A stretch of 22,542 nucleotides of DNA, taken from the IMG/VR virus record IMGVR_UViG_3300044984_002043, positions 1 to 22,542 of that record; one strand, written 5' to 3'. Of this stretch, positions 6,304 to 11,388 are shown piece after piece (position 1 is the stretch's first letter; every line of letters starts with the position of its first letter). This stretch comes from a virus. Made by a program: the position numbers and the translations under genes. The notes under the pieces were generated by a model. That model was not told the origin of the DNA. It ran no database searches and saw only the letters and a list, made by a program, of their open reading frames with translations.

Positions 6304-6635
6304 TTAAAGCCGACACCATCTCAATCAACAAAATGCTCGGCGACATGCTTTGCCTGCCGAAAGACACTTATCGCGCAACGCTGGTCATGGAAGCGAATGA
6401 ACTCCCTAGGCTGACGATAGAGCGAGTGATTTTCAGATCCGGACAAGTCACCCCGCTTAATCCTGAATCGTTCCGCCTGGTGCCGGATAGGAGCCTGTAT
6501 CCATGTGAATACGCTGACCAGTGCAATGAAGACGGCCGCTGCGCCAATAGATGCGAGCGCACAAAAGTCGGCGATGGTGAGACTGCGCATAACGCAGAGC
6601 TAAGGGGCCGGCCGCTTGCGGACGGTCCCGCTTGA
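6300..6635 (+). CDS. Last early-operon gene before the array; 3' end runs into attC1
   Basis: ATG at 6300 overlaps the previous stop, so the 5' end belongs to the phage operon. The 111-residue frame has a Cys-rich segment near residues 68-84 (CEYADQCNEDGRCANRC). The last 16 residues are encoded by the attC1 site itself, ending at a TGA inside it. Either the native C-terminus was replaced when cassettes were joined here, or this gene is part of the first cassette. No family is recognised. Confidence 0.6.
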   Translation: MIKADTISINKMLGDMLCLPKDTYRATLVMEANELPRLTIERVIFRSGQVTPLNPESFRLVPDRSLYPCEYADQCNEDGRCANRCERTKVGDGETAHNAELRGRPLADGPA

Positions 6636-6649
6636 GCGCCGGGTTAAAC
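6587..6649 (+). repeat. attC1
   Basis: Left box GCATAAC (6587-6593) and right box GTTAAAC (6643-6649); the latter fits GTTRRRY exactly. The stem arms are AAGGGGCCGGCCG and CGGACGGTCCCGCTT. It overlaps the end of the 6300-6635 frame and marks the left visible edge of the array. Confidence 0.85.
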
Positions 6650-6674
6650 ATCAATGGTTGATCGGAGAAACGAC

Positions 6675-6911
6675 ATGGACGGAACAAGTGCAACAACTGG
6701 CGACATAAAGCCGGTGAGTCTGGAAACGCTGACGCGGGCAATGCAGGAGATTGATCTCCTGCCGAAGCCTGACCAGTGGATTGTGATTGACCCGCAGGGC
6801 CGGATGTACAAAGGCAAGGTCGAGGACGTGACGCGCGTGCTGCTGGCCGAACACCCGCTGTTGAAGATGCCGCCGATGTTTCCGTTCGAGCGCGGCGCAC
6901 TTGATGTTTAA
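6675..6911 (+). CDS. Cassette 1: hypothetical protein (78 aa)
   Basis: ATG 6675 has GGAG seven bases upstream; the longer in-frame start at 6654 has none. The stop TAA lies inside the left box of attC2 (GTTTAAC), as is usual for cassette genes. The protein is mixed alpha/beta (DQWIVIDPQGRMYKGKVEDV) with a Met/Pro-rich end. Unknown family. Confidence 0.65.
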   Translation: MDGTSATTGDIKPVSLETLTRAMQEIDLLPKPDQWIVIDPQGRMYKGKVEDVTRVLLAEHPLLKMPPMFPFERGALDV

Positions 6912-6969
6912 CGCTAGCAATGAGGGGCCGGCGCTTTAGCGACGGTCCCGCTCGATTAACTTGTTAGGG
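6906..6969 (+). repeat. attC2
   Basis: Left box GTTTAAC (6906-6912), right box GTTAGGG (6963-6969), with arms GAGGGGCCGGCGC and GCGACGGTCCCGCTC. The right box plus the next base gives AGGGG, which can serve as ribosome binding site for the next gene. Confidence 0.85.
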
Positions 6970-6974
6970 GCGGA

Positions 6975-7337
6975 ATGATGGAAGTGGCGTGCATTTTGGA
7001 ACAGGACACCTACAAGCCCGGCGACTTGCCGCCAGAGGGCTATTTGGCATGGCACGAATGGGCGGGGGGGCAGCGGAAGGCCGGCATAAAGCAGGTGCAG
7101 TGCGGACGCTGCGGACTATGGAAAACGCCACAGGAACTGAGCGGGGATATTGACCGCTGCGAAATGCAGAGCCGCAAAGGGCAGGTAGTTGTTGAAACGC
7201 CTGTGTGCACCAAGTGCGCAGCCCCTAACGCCGAATTGAGGGGCGCGAGCCGGCTTCATGGCGAAGCGTCCCTCTCGAATGACGTGTTGGGGGTCGCCGT
7301 ACCGCCAGCGCCGACTTTTGAAAGGATGAGGACATGA
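6975..7337 (+). CDS. Cassette 2: zinc-ribbon-like hypothetical protein, reads through attC3
   Basis: ATG 6975 (or 6978) follows AGGGG in the attC2 right box. The first 85 residues contain CGRCG and, about 40 residues on, CTKC: a plausible zinc ribbon similar to small HNH-like or zinc-finger phage proteins. The frame does not stop at the attC3 left box but continues through the whole site and the next cassette's leader, ending with AVPPAPTFERMRT. Its TGA overlaps the ATG of cassette 3 (ATGA). The last 35 or so residues are thus recombination-site and leader sequence. Confidence 0.6.
   Translation: MMEVACILEQDTYKPGDLPPEGYLAWHEWAGGQRKAGIKQVQCGRCGLWKTPQELSGDIDRCEMQSRKGQVVVETPVCTKCAAPNAELRGASRLHGEASLSNDVLGVAVPPAPTFERMRT
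7223..7292 (+). repeat. attC3
   Basis: Left box CCCTAAC (7223-7229), right box GTTGGGG (7286-7292). The arms AATTGAGGGGCGC and GCGTCCCTCTCGAAT flank a short stem with CCGGCTTCATGG. It is translated as part of the cassette 2 frame. Confidence 0.85.
7296..7319 (+). repeat. Shared cassette leader copy encoding VPPAPTF
   Basis: These 24 bases right after attC3 match the coding strand of the phage gene at 2664-2687 (minus) with one mismatch. Related leaders follow attC8 (9658 on) and attC9 (10494 on). Here the frame reads AVPPAPTFERMRT and stops by ATGA overlap with the next gene. Confidence 0.7.
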
Positions 7338-7627
7338 ACGTAAGACAAGTGCTACTGGATGCAGGGCTGAATGTGTTTGGCGCGGACCTTCTGGCTGAGT
7401 CATTCCTGAAAAGCCCGATTGCAAAGCAGGCGCTCGAAAAAGGCGATCCGGTTCGGTTCTTTCTCCCGGTGAGGCGCTCCGACTGCGCGGAGTTTGTCGG
7501 GGTTGAAATCTCCATTGCGGCCGTGCCCGTTGAAGTGACGGCCAACGTCGTAGCTGAGGGGCCGCCCGGCGGCGAAGCCGACGGGGAACCTGCAAGCGCA
7601 GCTTGCAGGCGGTCCCCTCGAGCGTAG
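7334..7627 (+). CDS. Cassette 3: hypothetical protein, tail encoded by attC4
   Basis: ATG 7334 overlaps the stop of the read-through frame of cassette 2. The protein part proper, about 70 residues, includes MNVRQVLLDAGLNVFGADLL and a beta-rich stretch (FVGVEISIAAVPVEV). The remaining 27 or so residues are attC4 sequence, ending at a TAG just before its right box. The pattern 'F.PVRRSDCAEFVGVEI' is not one I can name. Confidence 0.6.
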   Translation: MNVRQVLLDAGLNVFGADLLAESFLKSPIAKQALEKGDPVRFFLPVRRSDCAEFVGVEISIAAVPVEVTANVVAEGPPGGEADGEPASAACRRSPRA

Positions 7628-7635
7628 GGTTGGGC
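7540..7635 (+). repeat. attC4 (long, 96 bases)
   Basis: Left box GGCCAAC (7540-7546) and right box GTTGGGC (7629-7635), the latter a perfect GTTRRRY. Outer arms are GCTGAGGGGCC and GGTCCCCTCGAGC. A long extra stem with CCTGCAAGC/GCTTGCAGG in the centre explains its size. Confidence 0.8.
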
Positions 7636-7648
7636 AACATGTTTTGGC

Positions 7649-8047
7649 TCACAGTTTCCCTGCTGTTCTTTCTTGCAGTTGCCGGAGAAATACTTTGCCG
7701 AGGAGGCGATTTGCGGTGCGGGCAACGATTGCTAGCGCTGACGCGATGGCTATTGAAACTGCCACGCCGTGCAACTGCTCTTGCACGACGACTTGGGAAA
7801 GGAAGGAAGGAAAGGCCTTGACGGCAAACTGCACCATGAACGATAGCAACAAGAGAAACGCACCGACGATGAAGTCTGACTTTTGCAGCAGCATCTCTTC
7901 GGCGATGGCCTGTCCCTTGCCCCACATTTTGGTTGCGATCTCTTCGGCGCGGCCAGGGTTCAAATGGAGAATGCCAATGCAAAAGAACAGGGCGCTAAAG
8001 AGGCCAAGGCATGAAGCAGCAAGGTCGAGAATGGCGGCAAGGCTCAT
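7649..8047 (-). CDS. Cassette 4: membrane protein on the opposite strand
   Basis: The minus-strand frame gives a 132-residue protein with three hydrophobic segments: residues 5-28 (LDLAASCLGLFSALFFCIGI), about 58-78 (FIVGAFLLLLSFMVQFAV), and about 96-110 (VAVSIAIASALAIVA). ATG at 8047 is preferred to the TTG nine bases upstream. The plus-strand frame over the same bases has no such pattern. The gene begins next to attC5 and ends near the right box of attC4, so it fills the cassette in reverse. No family is recognised. Reversed genes occur in a minority of known cassettes and need their own promoter. Confidence 0.65.
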   Translation of the reverse strand: MSLAAILDLAASCLGLFSALFFCIGILHLNPGRAEEIATKMWGKGQAIAEEMLLQKSDFIVGAFLLLLSFMVQFAVKAFPSFLSQVVVQEQLHGVAVSIAIASALAIVARTANRLLGKVFLRQLQERTAGKL

Positions 8048-8050
8048 GGT

Positions 8051-8120
8051 GCCCAACGCCTGAATTCAGGGGCGATGCGCGGCTTTATCGCGCAGCGTCC
8101 CCTGGAATGACGGGTTAGCC
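8051..8120 (+). repeat. attC5, near-identical to attC10
   Basis: Left box GCCCAAC (8051-8057), right box GTTAGCC (8114-8120). The internal 62 bases (8055-8116) are identical to those at 11301-11362. The arms GAATTCAGGGGCG and CGTCCCCTGGAATGA give a textbook attC hairpin with extra-helical bases. Confidence 0.9.
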
Positions 8121-8161
8121 GCCACCCGTGGAAGAGCGGAAATACTGAAAAGGAAACAACA

Positions 8162-8524
8162 ATGCGTGAACTGAACGAACACAAGATCAACCCCGGCAAT
8201 GACACGCTGACCATTACCGTGCTGGACGAGCCGGGCCACGGCGGAGCGAACCACGCCTACGACATTGAAGGAGGCGAGGCGGTGCCAACACACCTGCGTT
8301 TTCAAAACGGCCCGATCAACTCGGACGGGAACGGCGTAAATGGCATTACTCATGAGGCGTTGCTTGCGGTGCTGTGTGACCGCTTGCGCGGGTTTCAGGC
8401 TGGGCCATATGCCTGCAAGGCGAACGCCTGCGCACTGACGCACCTTGAAGAAGCGCAGCACTGGCTGCAACAGCGCACCATCGAACGTATGCGGCGCGGC
8501 GTCGAAGGAACGCACACGGTTTAA
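8162..8524 (+). CDS. Cassette 5: putative Acb2/Tad1-like cyclic-nucleotide sponge
   Basis: The 120-residue protein starts at ATG 8162 after AAGGA. Its first 60 residues are beta-rich (LTITVLDEPGHGGANHAYDI; LRFQNGPI). Then comes VNGITHEALLAVLCDRL, GFQAGPYAC and NACALTHLEEAQHWL, ending RTIERMRRGVEGTH. The C-terminal helical pair and the RGVEGTH end belong to a widespread small phage protein family. From memory I relate it to the Acb2/Tad1 proteins, which bind CBASS or Thoeris signalling nucleotides and so block host defence. That assignment is an inference; the safe statement is a conserved phage protein carried as a cassette. Confidence 0.5.
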   Translation: MRELNEHKINPGNDTLTITVLDEPGHGGANHAYDIEGGEAVPTHLRFQNGPINSDGNGVNGITHEALLAVLCDRLRGFQAGPYACKANACALTHLEEAQHWLQQRTIERMRRGVEGTHTV

Positions 8525-8554
8525 TTTTGTGGGCCGCTGGCGCGTGCTAGTGGT

Positions 8555-8610
8555 GGCTAACGCAGAAATAAGGGGCGGCGAAGCCGTCCCGCTTGATTGA
8601 CGGGTTATGC
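8555..8610 (+). repeat. attC6 (shortest, 56 bases)
   Basis: Left box GGCTAAC (8555-8561), right box GTTATGC (8604-8610). Arms ATAAGGGGCGGC and GCCGTCCCGCTTGAT with a tight GCGAAGC turn. The same GTTATGC half site recurs at the scar at 9770. Confidence 0.85.
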
Positions 8611-8630
8611 GATTTTCAAAGGAGATGAAC

Positions 8631-8714
8631 ATGCACGGTTTTCCAATTTGGGTTGAGTATTGGCCTCTGATGCTTGGGGCGGCTGGCCAAGTTGTTTGGG
8701 TGTTTGCGAGATGA
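8631..8714 (+). CDS. Cassette 6: 27-residue hydrophobic peptide
   Basis: ATG 8631 follows AAGGAGATGAAC, a strong ribosome binding site. The peptide (MHGFPIWVEYWP, then LMLGAAGQVVWVF, then AR) is Trp-rich and could span a membrane once. Its TGA overlaps the next ATG (ATGATAG), so the second gene is probably translated by coupling. It could instead be a leader peptide for that gene. Confidence 0.5.
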   Translation: MHGFPIWVEYWPLMLGAAGQVVWVFAR

Positions 8715-9004
8715 TAGATACACCGATACGCATCCGATTACGCGAGCAGGTTGCTTTGCGCGGCAAATCCTCACCATTTGGCGAGATTGCGCACCTTGCG
8801 CTGCAAGAGATCGACCGACAGCACGCAGAGATTATTGATCTTCGCGGCGGGTTAGAGCACACGAACATCAAGCTGCGGGAAGCGTTGCGGGCTGCTCAAA
8901 AAGTCGGCGATAGCGGAACGGCGACCTTGGGGCATAACGCAAAAAGTGAGCCGCCTGCGCCGCTTTTGGCGCAGGTCGGCTCGACTGACGGGTTGGAGGT
9001 CTGA
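8711..9004 (+). CDS. Cassette 6: coiled-coil hypothetical protein, reads through attC7
   Basis: ATG 8711 overlaps the stop of the 27-residue frame; a longer frame starting at 8660 crosses that peptide and is rejected. The 97-residue product has a long charged helix (LALQEIDRQHAEIIDLRGGL, then LREALRAAQKV). Its last 20 or so residues come from attC7, ending two bases before the next gene. Similar short helical proteins are common in phage accessory regions. Confidence 0.6.
   Translation: MIDTPIRIRLREQVALRGKSSPFGEIAHLALQEIDRQHAEIIDLRGGLEHTNIKLREALRAAQKVGDSGTATLGHNAKSEPPAPLLAQVGSTDGLEV
8932..8998 (+). repeat. attC7
   Basis: Left box GCATAAC (8932-8938), right box GTTGGAG (8992-8998), central stem CCTGCGCC/GGCGCAGG. 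The right box plus one base gives GGAGG, six bases before the GTG start of the next cassette gene, so the recombination site doubles as ribosome binding site. Confidence 0.85.
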
Positions 9005-9005
9005 C

Positions 9006-9602
9006 GTGAGAAAGACGACATACGAGCGCCACATTACAGACACGGCGCCACCAAAAAAAGGACTTGGCTGCGAAGGCGCCCAATTAACAAAAATACGCGC
9101 AGGGATGCTCGGGTTTGTTTGCGAAGTATGCGGCCTTCCATTTGAACGGCGCGCAGCAAAAGTGAAACGGCAAAACACGACATTTTGCAGCAAAGCCTGT
9201 TACTACCAATCGATGCGTATTGTTGTAGAAAAGACATGTGTCATTTGCGGGGAAATGATGTCTGGGACTCCTTCGCAAATGAAAGCGAAAAGCGCATGCA
9301 GCCCAGAATGCTCTTTGCGTTGGCGGATAAAGCGCGGTAAGAAAGGACAAATTAACCCTGGCGCGTTTGCAATTTACAGGCACAGAGCCAATGAAATAAA
9401 AGCAAAAGGGGTTTGCGAAAAATGCGGAGTGAAAAACGGCCCCTGGGTCGTGCGCGAACTGACGCTCGTCTTACCAGACACCGGCATGCCGTATTTAATC
9501 GAAGACGATGTGGCGCTTTGGTGCAAACACTGCCATCTTGAAGATTCCGCACCGCTTGGCCCACCAGCACGCAAGTGGCGGCCACAGACCTCCAACGCCT
9601 AG
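9006..9602 (+). CDS. Cassette 7: multi-zinc-ribbon, HNH-like protein
   Basis: GTG 9006 is chosen because GGAGG lies six bases upstream; the open frame extends back into attC7. The 198-residue protein carries several Cys pairs: CEVCG...CSKAC, CVICG...CSPEC, and CEKCG...WCKHCHLED. The last pair has the spacing and CxxCH end of HNH endonucleases, but the two central His of the catalytic strand pair are not evident. It may therefore be a non-catalytic zinc protein or a degenerate HNH. The DNA is richer in A than its neighbours. The stop TAG lies just after the attC8 left box. Confidence 0.6.
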   Translation: MRKTTYERHITDTAPPKKGLGCEGAQLTKIRAGMLGFVCEVCGLPFERRAAKVKRQNTTFCSKACYYQSMRIVVEKTCVICGEMMSGTPSQMKAKSACSPECSLRWRIKRGKKGQINPGAFAIYRHRANEIKAKGVCEKCGVKNGPWVVRELTLVLPDTGMPYLIEDDVALWCKHCHLEDSAPLGPPARKWRPQTSNA

Positions 9603-9657
9603 CTAACCGGCGCAGGCGGCCTTATCGCCTGCGTCCGTGTTGAGCGACGTGTTATAC
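9590..9657 (+). repeat. attC8
   Basis: Left box CTCCAAC (9590-9596), right box GTTATAC (9651-9657), central stem CGCAGGCG/CGCCTGCG with loop GCCTTAT. An alternative left box AGCTAAC at 9601 gives poorer pairing with the right arm (TTGAGCGACGTGTT). Confidence 0.8.
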
Positions 9658-9770
9658 GGCGTACCGCCAGCACCGACTTTTGAGGAAACAAGATGATTGA
9701 ACTAGACAAGATTCACTGTGGCGATAACTGCGACTTGCTCGGGCAACTGCCGCGCGAGTGCATTGACCTG
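9658..9770 (+). repeat. Partial direct repeat of the methyltransferase cassette start (copy 1)
   Basis: These 113 bases match 10494-10606 with about 12 differences. They include the leader GGCGTACCGCC...CCGACTTTTGAGGA and the first 26 codons of a methyltransferase. Similarity stops abruptly at 9770, where an attC-like half site GTTATGC begins. Confidence 0.8.
9693..9770 (+). pseudogene. Truncated methyltransferase 5' fragment
   Basis: The frame reads MIELDKIHCGDNCDLLGQLP and on to CIDL, the N-terminus of the methyltransferase encoded intact at 10529. It lacks everything from the catalytic TSPPY motif on. The break coincides with G/TTATGC (9770-9776). The frame happens to run on into the RNA ligase gene, which would give a 246-residue fusion, but the ligase has its own start and ribosome binding site. 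Confidence 0.75.
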
Positions 9771-9800
9771 TTATGCAGAAAACTTTTACGGAGAAAGCAA

Positions 9801-10433
9801 ATGACTGAATACCACAAAATCCAAAGTATTTTCAAGCGAGACATGACCAGCAAGCGCAAGACCCTGATTGAAGGCGAATGGACGCTGCCAGAGTTTGAAT
9901 ACTTGGCTGGCAACGCATGGACTTTCACCGAGAAGGTGGACGGCACAAACATCCGTGTGATCTTCAAGGATGGCGGCGTTACGTTTGGTGGCCGCACCGA
10001 GGACGCGCAGATACCTGCAAAGCTGGTAGAGCGCCTAAACGAGCGATTCTTGCCGATGGCCGCGAAGCTGGGCGAGGTGTTTGCCGACGGATCGGCTGTG
10101 CTGTACGGAGAGGGATACGGGGCAAAGATTCAGAAGGGCGGCGGCAACTACCGCGCCGATCAAGACTTTGTTTTGTTTGATGTGCGAGTTGGCCCGTGGT
10201 GGCTGCAACGCGCTGACGTTGAAGACGTGGCGCAGAAGCTGGGCATTGATGTTGTGCCGGTGATTGGCGAAGGCACTTTGCACGACGCGGTAGCTTGGGC
10301 CAAGCGTGGCATTCGCTCGAAATGGGGCGACTTCGAGGCCGAGGGCATCGTTGCGCGGCCAAAGACCGAACTAAACACACGCGCCGGTCATCGACTGGTG
10401 GCAAAGATCAAGTGCCGAGACTTTGCGGCATAA
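9801..10433 (+). CDS. Cassette 8: RNA ligase (nucleotidyltransferase family)
   Basis: The 210-residue protein has the ordered motifs of covalent nucleotidyltransferases: motif I EKVDGTN with nucleophile Lys45, motif III LYGEGYG at 101-107, motif IV EAEGIV at 179-184 and motif V VAKIKC at 200-205. This matches small RNA ligases that seal RNA nicks through an AMP-lysine intermediate. ATG 9801 has GGAGA six bases upstream. The stop TAA lies inside the attC9 left box. Phage RNA ligases are known to repair tRNAs cut by host anticodon nucleases, so counter-defence is a plausible role. Confidence 0.8.
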   Translation: MTEYHKIQSIFKRDMTSKRKTLIEGEWTLPEFEYLAGNAWTFTEKVDGTNIRVIFKDGGVTFGGRTEDAQIPAKLVERLNERFLPMAAKLGEVFADGSAVLYGEGYGAKIQKGGGNYRADQDFVLFDVRVGPWWLQRADVEDVAQKLGIDVVPVIGEGTLHDAVAWAKRGIRSKWGDFEAEGIVARPKTELNTRAGHRLVAKIKCRDFAA

Positions 10434-10493
10434 CGCAACAGGTAACGTGCGTGCCGGCATTATCGGCACGTCCCGTTGACCGACGGGTTAGGC
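10428..10493 (+). repeat. attC9
   Basis: Left box GCATAAC (10428-10434), right box GTTAGGC (10487-10493), an exact GTTRRRY. The central stem GTGCCG/CGGCAC has loop GCATTAT. The usual L-box run of G is weaker here than in attC1-6. Confidence 0.85.
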
Positions 10494-10606
10494 GGCGTAC
10501 CGCCATAGCCGACTTTTGAGGAAACAAGATGCTTGAACTAGACAAGATTTACTGTGGCGACAACTGCGATCTGCTCGGGCAACTGCCTAGGGAGTGCATT
10601 GACTTG
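10494..10606 (+). repeat. Direct repeat of methyltransferase cassette start (copy 2, intact)
   Basis: This is the counterpart of 9658-9770 at an offset of 836 bases, with about 89 percent identity by eye. Here it continues into the complete gene. The leader's VPPAPTFE frame is broken by a TAG at 10507. Confidence 0.8.
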
Positions 10607-11302
10607 GTGGTGACAAGCCCGCCATACGATGACCTGCGCACCTACGGCGGACACTCTTGGGATTTCTTCGGCGTGGCGTGGCAACTGAAGCGCGTGCTGA
10701 AGCCGGGCGGTGTGATTGTTTGGGTGGTGGCTGACGCCACAAAGGACGGCAGCGAGACGGGCACAATCATGGAGCAGGCGCTGCACTTTAAGCGGCTGGG
10801 CCTGAACTTGCACGACACGATGATTTACGCGAGCGACAAGCCGCCGCTGACGCACAACAGGTACGAGCAGGCTTGGGAGTTTGCTTTTGTCTTGAGCGCC
10901 GGAAGGCCGAGCCGGTGGACACCGTTGAAGCGCGAAACGCTGCACGGCGGTAAAGGCCGGAGCGGGACATTTATGCACTCGGCCGGAGCCGACTACAAGC
11001 CGGCCAACACGCGGACGCCGGTAGCCGACGAGGCGCTGCGGCAAAACATTTGGTGGTACGCGACAGGCAACGAAAAGCAAGGACACCCGGCTCCGTTCCC
11101 GCTTGCGATGGCGGTTGATTACATCTCGACATGGAGCAACCCTGGCGACTTGGTTTTAGACCCGTTCAGCGGCAGCGGCACGACGGCAAAAGCAGCGAAG
11201 GAATTGGGGCGCAGGTTTTTGGGATTGGAAATCAACCAGGAATACTGCGCGATTGCAGAGCGGCGGATAGCCCAGCAGGTGCTGGAACTTGAAGCCGTAT
11301 AA
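10529..11302 (+). CDS. Cassette 9: TSPPY-type DNA methyltransferase
   Basis: The 257-residue protein has the catalytic motif IV TSPPYDDLR at 29-37 near the N-terminus and the S-adenosylmethionine motif I DPFSGSGTT at 211-219 near the C-terminus, the order of beta-class amino-methyltransferases. TSPPY is typical of N4-cytosine enzymes, though N6-adenine is possible. GAGGA lies six bases before ATG 10529. The stop is in the attC10 left box. No restriction enzyme gene is adjacent, so it is an orphan enzyme, most plausibly protecting phage DNA from host restriction. Confidence 0.85.
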   Translation: MLELDKIYCGDNCDLLGQLPRECIDLVVTSPPYDDLRTYGGHSWDFFGVAWQLKRVLKPGGVIVWVVADATKDGSETGTIMEQALHFKRLGLNLHDTMIYASDKPPLTHNRYEQAWEFAFVLSAGRPSRWTPLKRETLHGGKGRSGTFMHSAGADYKPANTRTPVADEALRQNIWWYATGNEKQGHPAPFPLAMAVDYISTWSNPGDLVLDPFSGSGTTAKAAKELGRRFLGLEINQEYCAIAERRIAQQVLELEAV

Positions 11303-11366
11303 CGCCTGAATTCAGGGGCGATGCGCGGCTTTATCGCGCAGCGTCCCCTGGAATGACGGGTTCGAC
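11297..11366 (+). repeat. attC10, near-identical to attC5
   Basis: Left box GTATAAC (11297-11303), right box GTTCGAC (11360-11366). The 62 bases from AACGCC to GACGGGTT are identical to attC5. It is the last complete attC in the window. Confidence 0.9.
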
Positions 11367-11388
11367 AACCTTTTAAGGAGCAACTGAA

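Larger units (their letters stand above)
6587..11366 (+). mobile_element. Array of integron-type gene cassettes (ten attC sites, no intI)
   Basis: Ten imperfect palindromes of 56-96 bases share the attC plan: a left box ending in AAC, an internal GC-rich stem, and a right box beginning GTT, mostly with ACGGGTT or ACGTGTT and an asymmetric pair such as CTTGATTGACGGGTT. All point the same way and sit between short genes, giving nine complete cassettes of roughly 320-870 bases. No integron integrase or attI is present; the only tyrosine recombinase downstream is phage-type. The arrangement matches what is called a CALIN, here inside a phage early/accessory region. Function and mobility need a trans-acting IntI from the host (inference). 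Confidence 0.9.

Noticed and set aside
7116-7982. 288-residue open frame on the minus strand
   Set aside because: It crosses two attC sites and two cassettes, is Arg/Pro-rich without domain pattern, and lies antisense to better frames.
7644-8063. Plus-strand frame in cassette 4
   Set aside because: It enters the attC5 site and lacks a credible protein pattern, while the minus strand shows three clean membrane spans.
9693-10433. 246-residue methyltransferase-ligase fusion as the true protein
   Set aside because: The ligase has its own ATG and a well-spaced GGAGA, and the first 26 residues match a different gene; I keep it only as a possible side product.
6587-11366. CRISPR array or REP-type repeats as explanation of the palindromes
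   Set aside because: Spacing is gene-sized, not 30-40 bases, and the AAC/GTT boxes with asymmetric arms are attC features.
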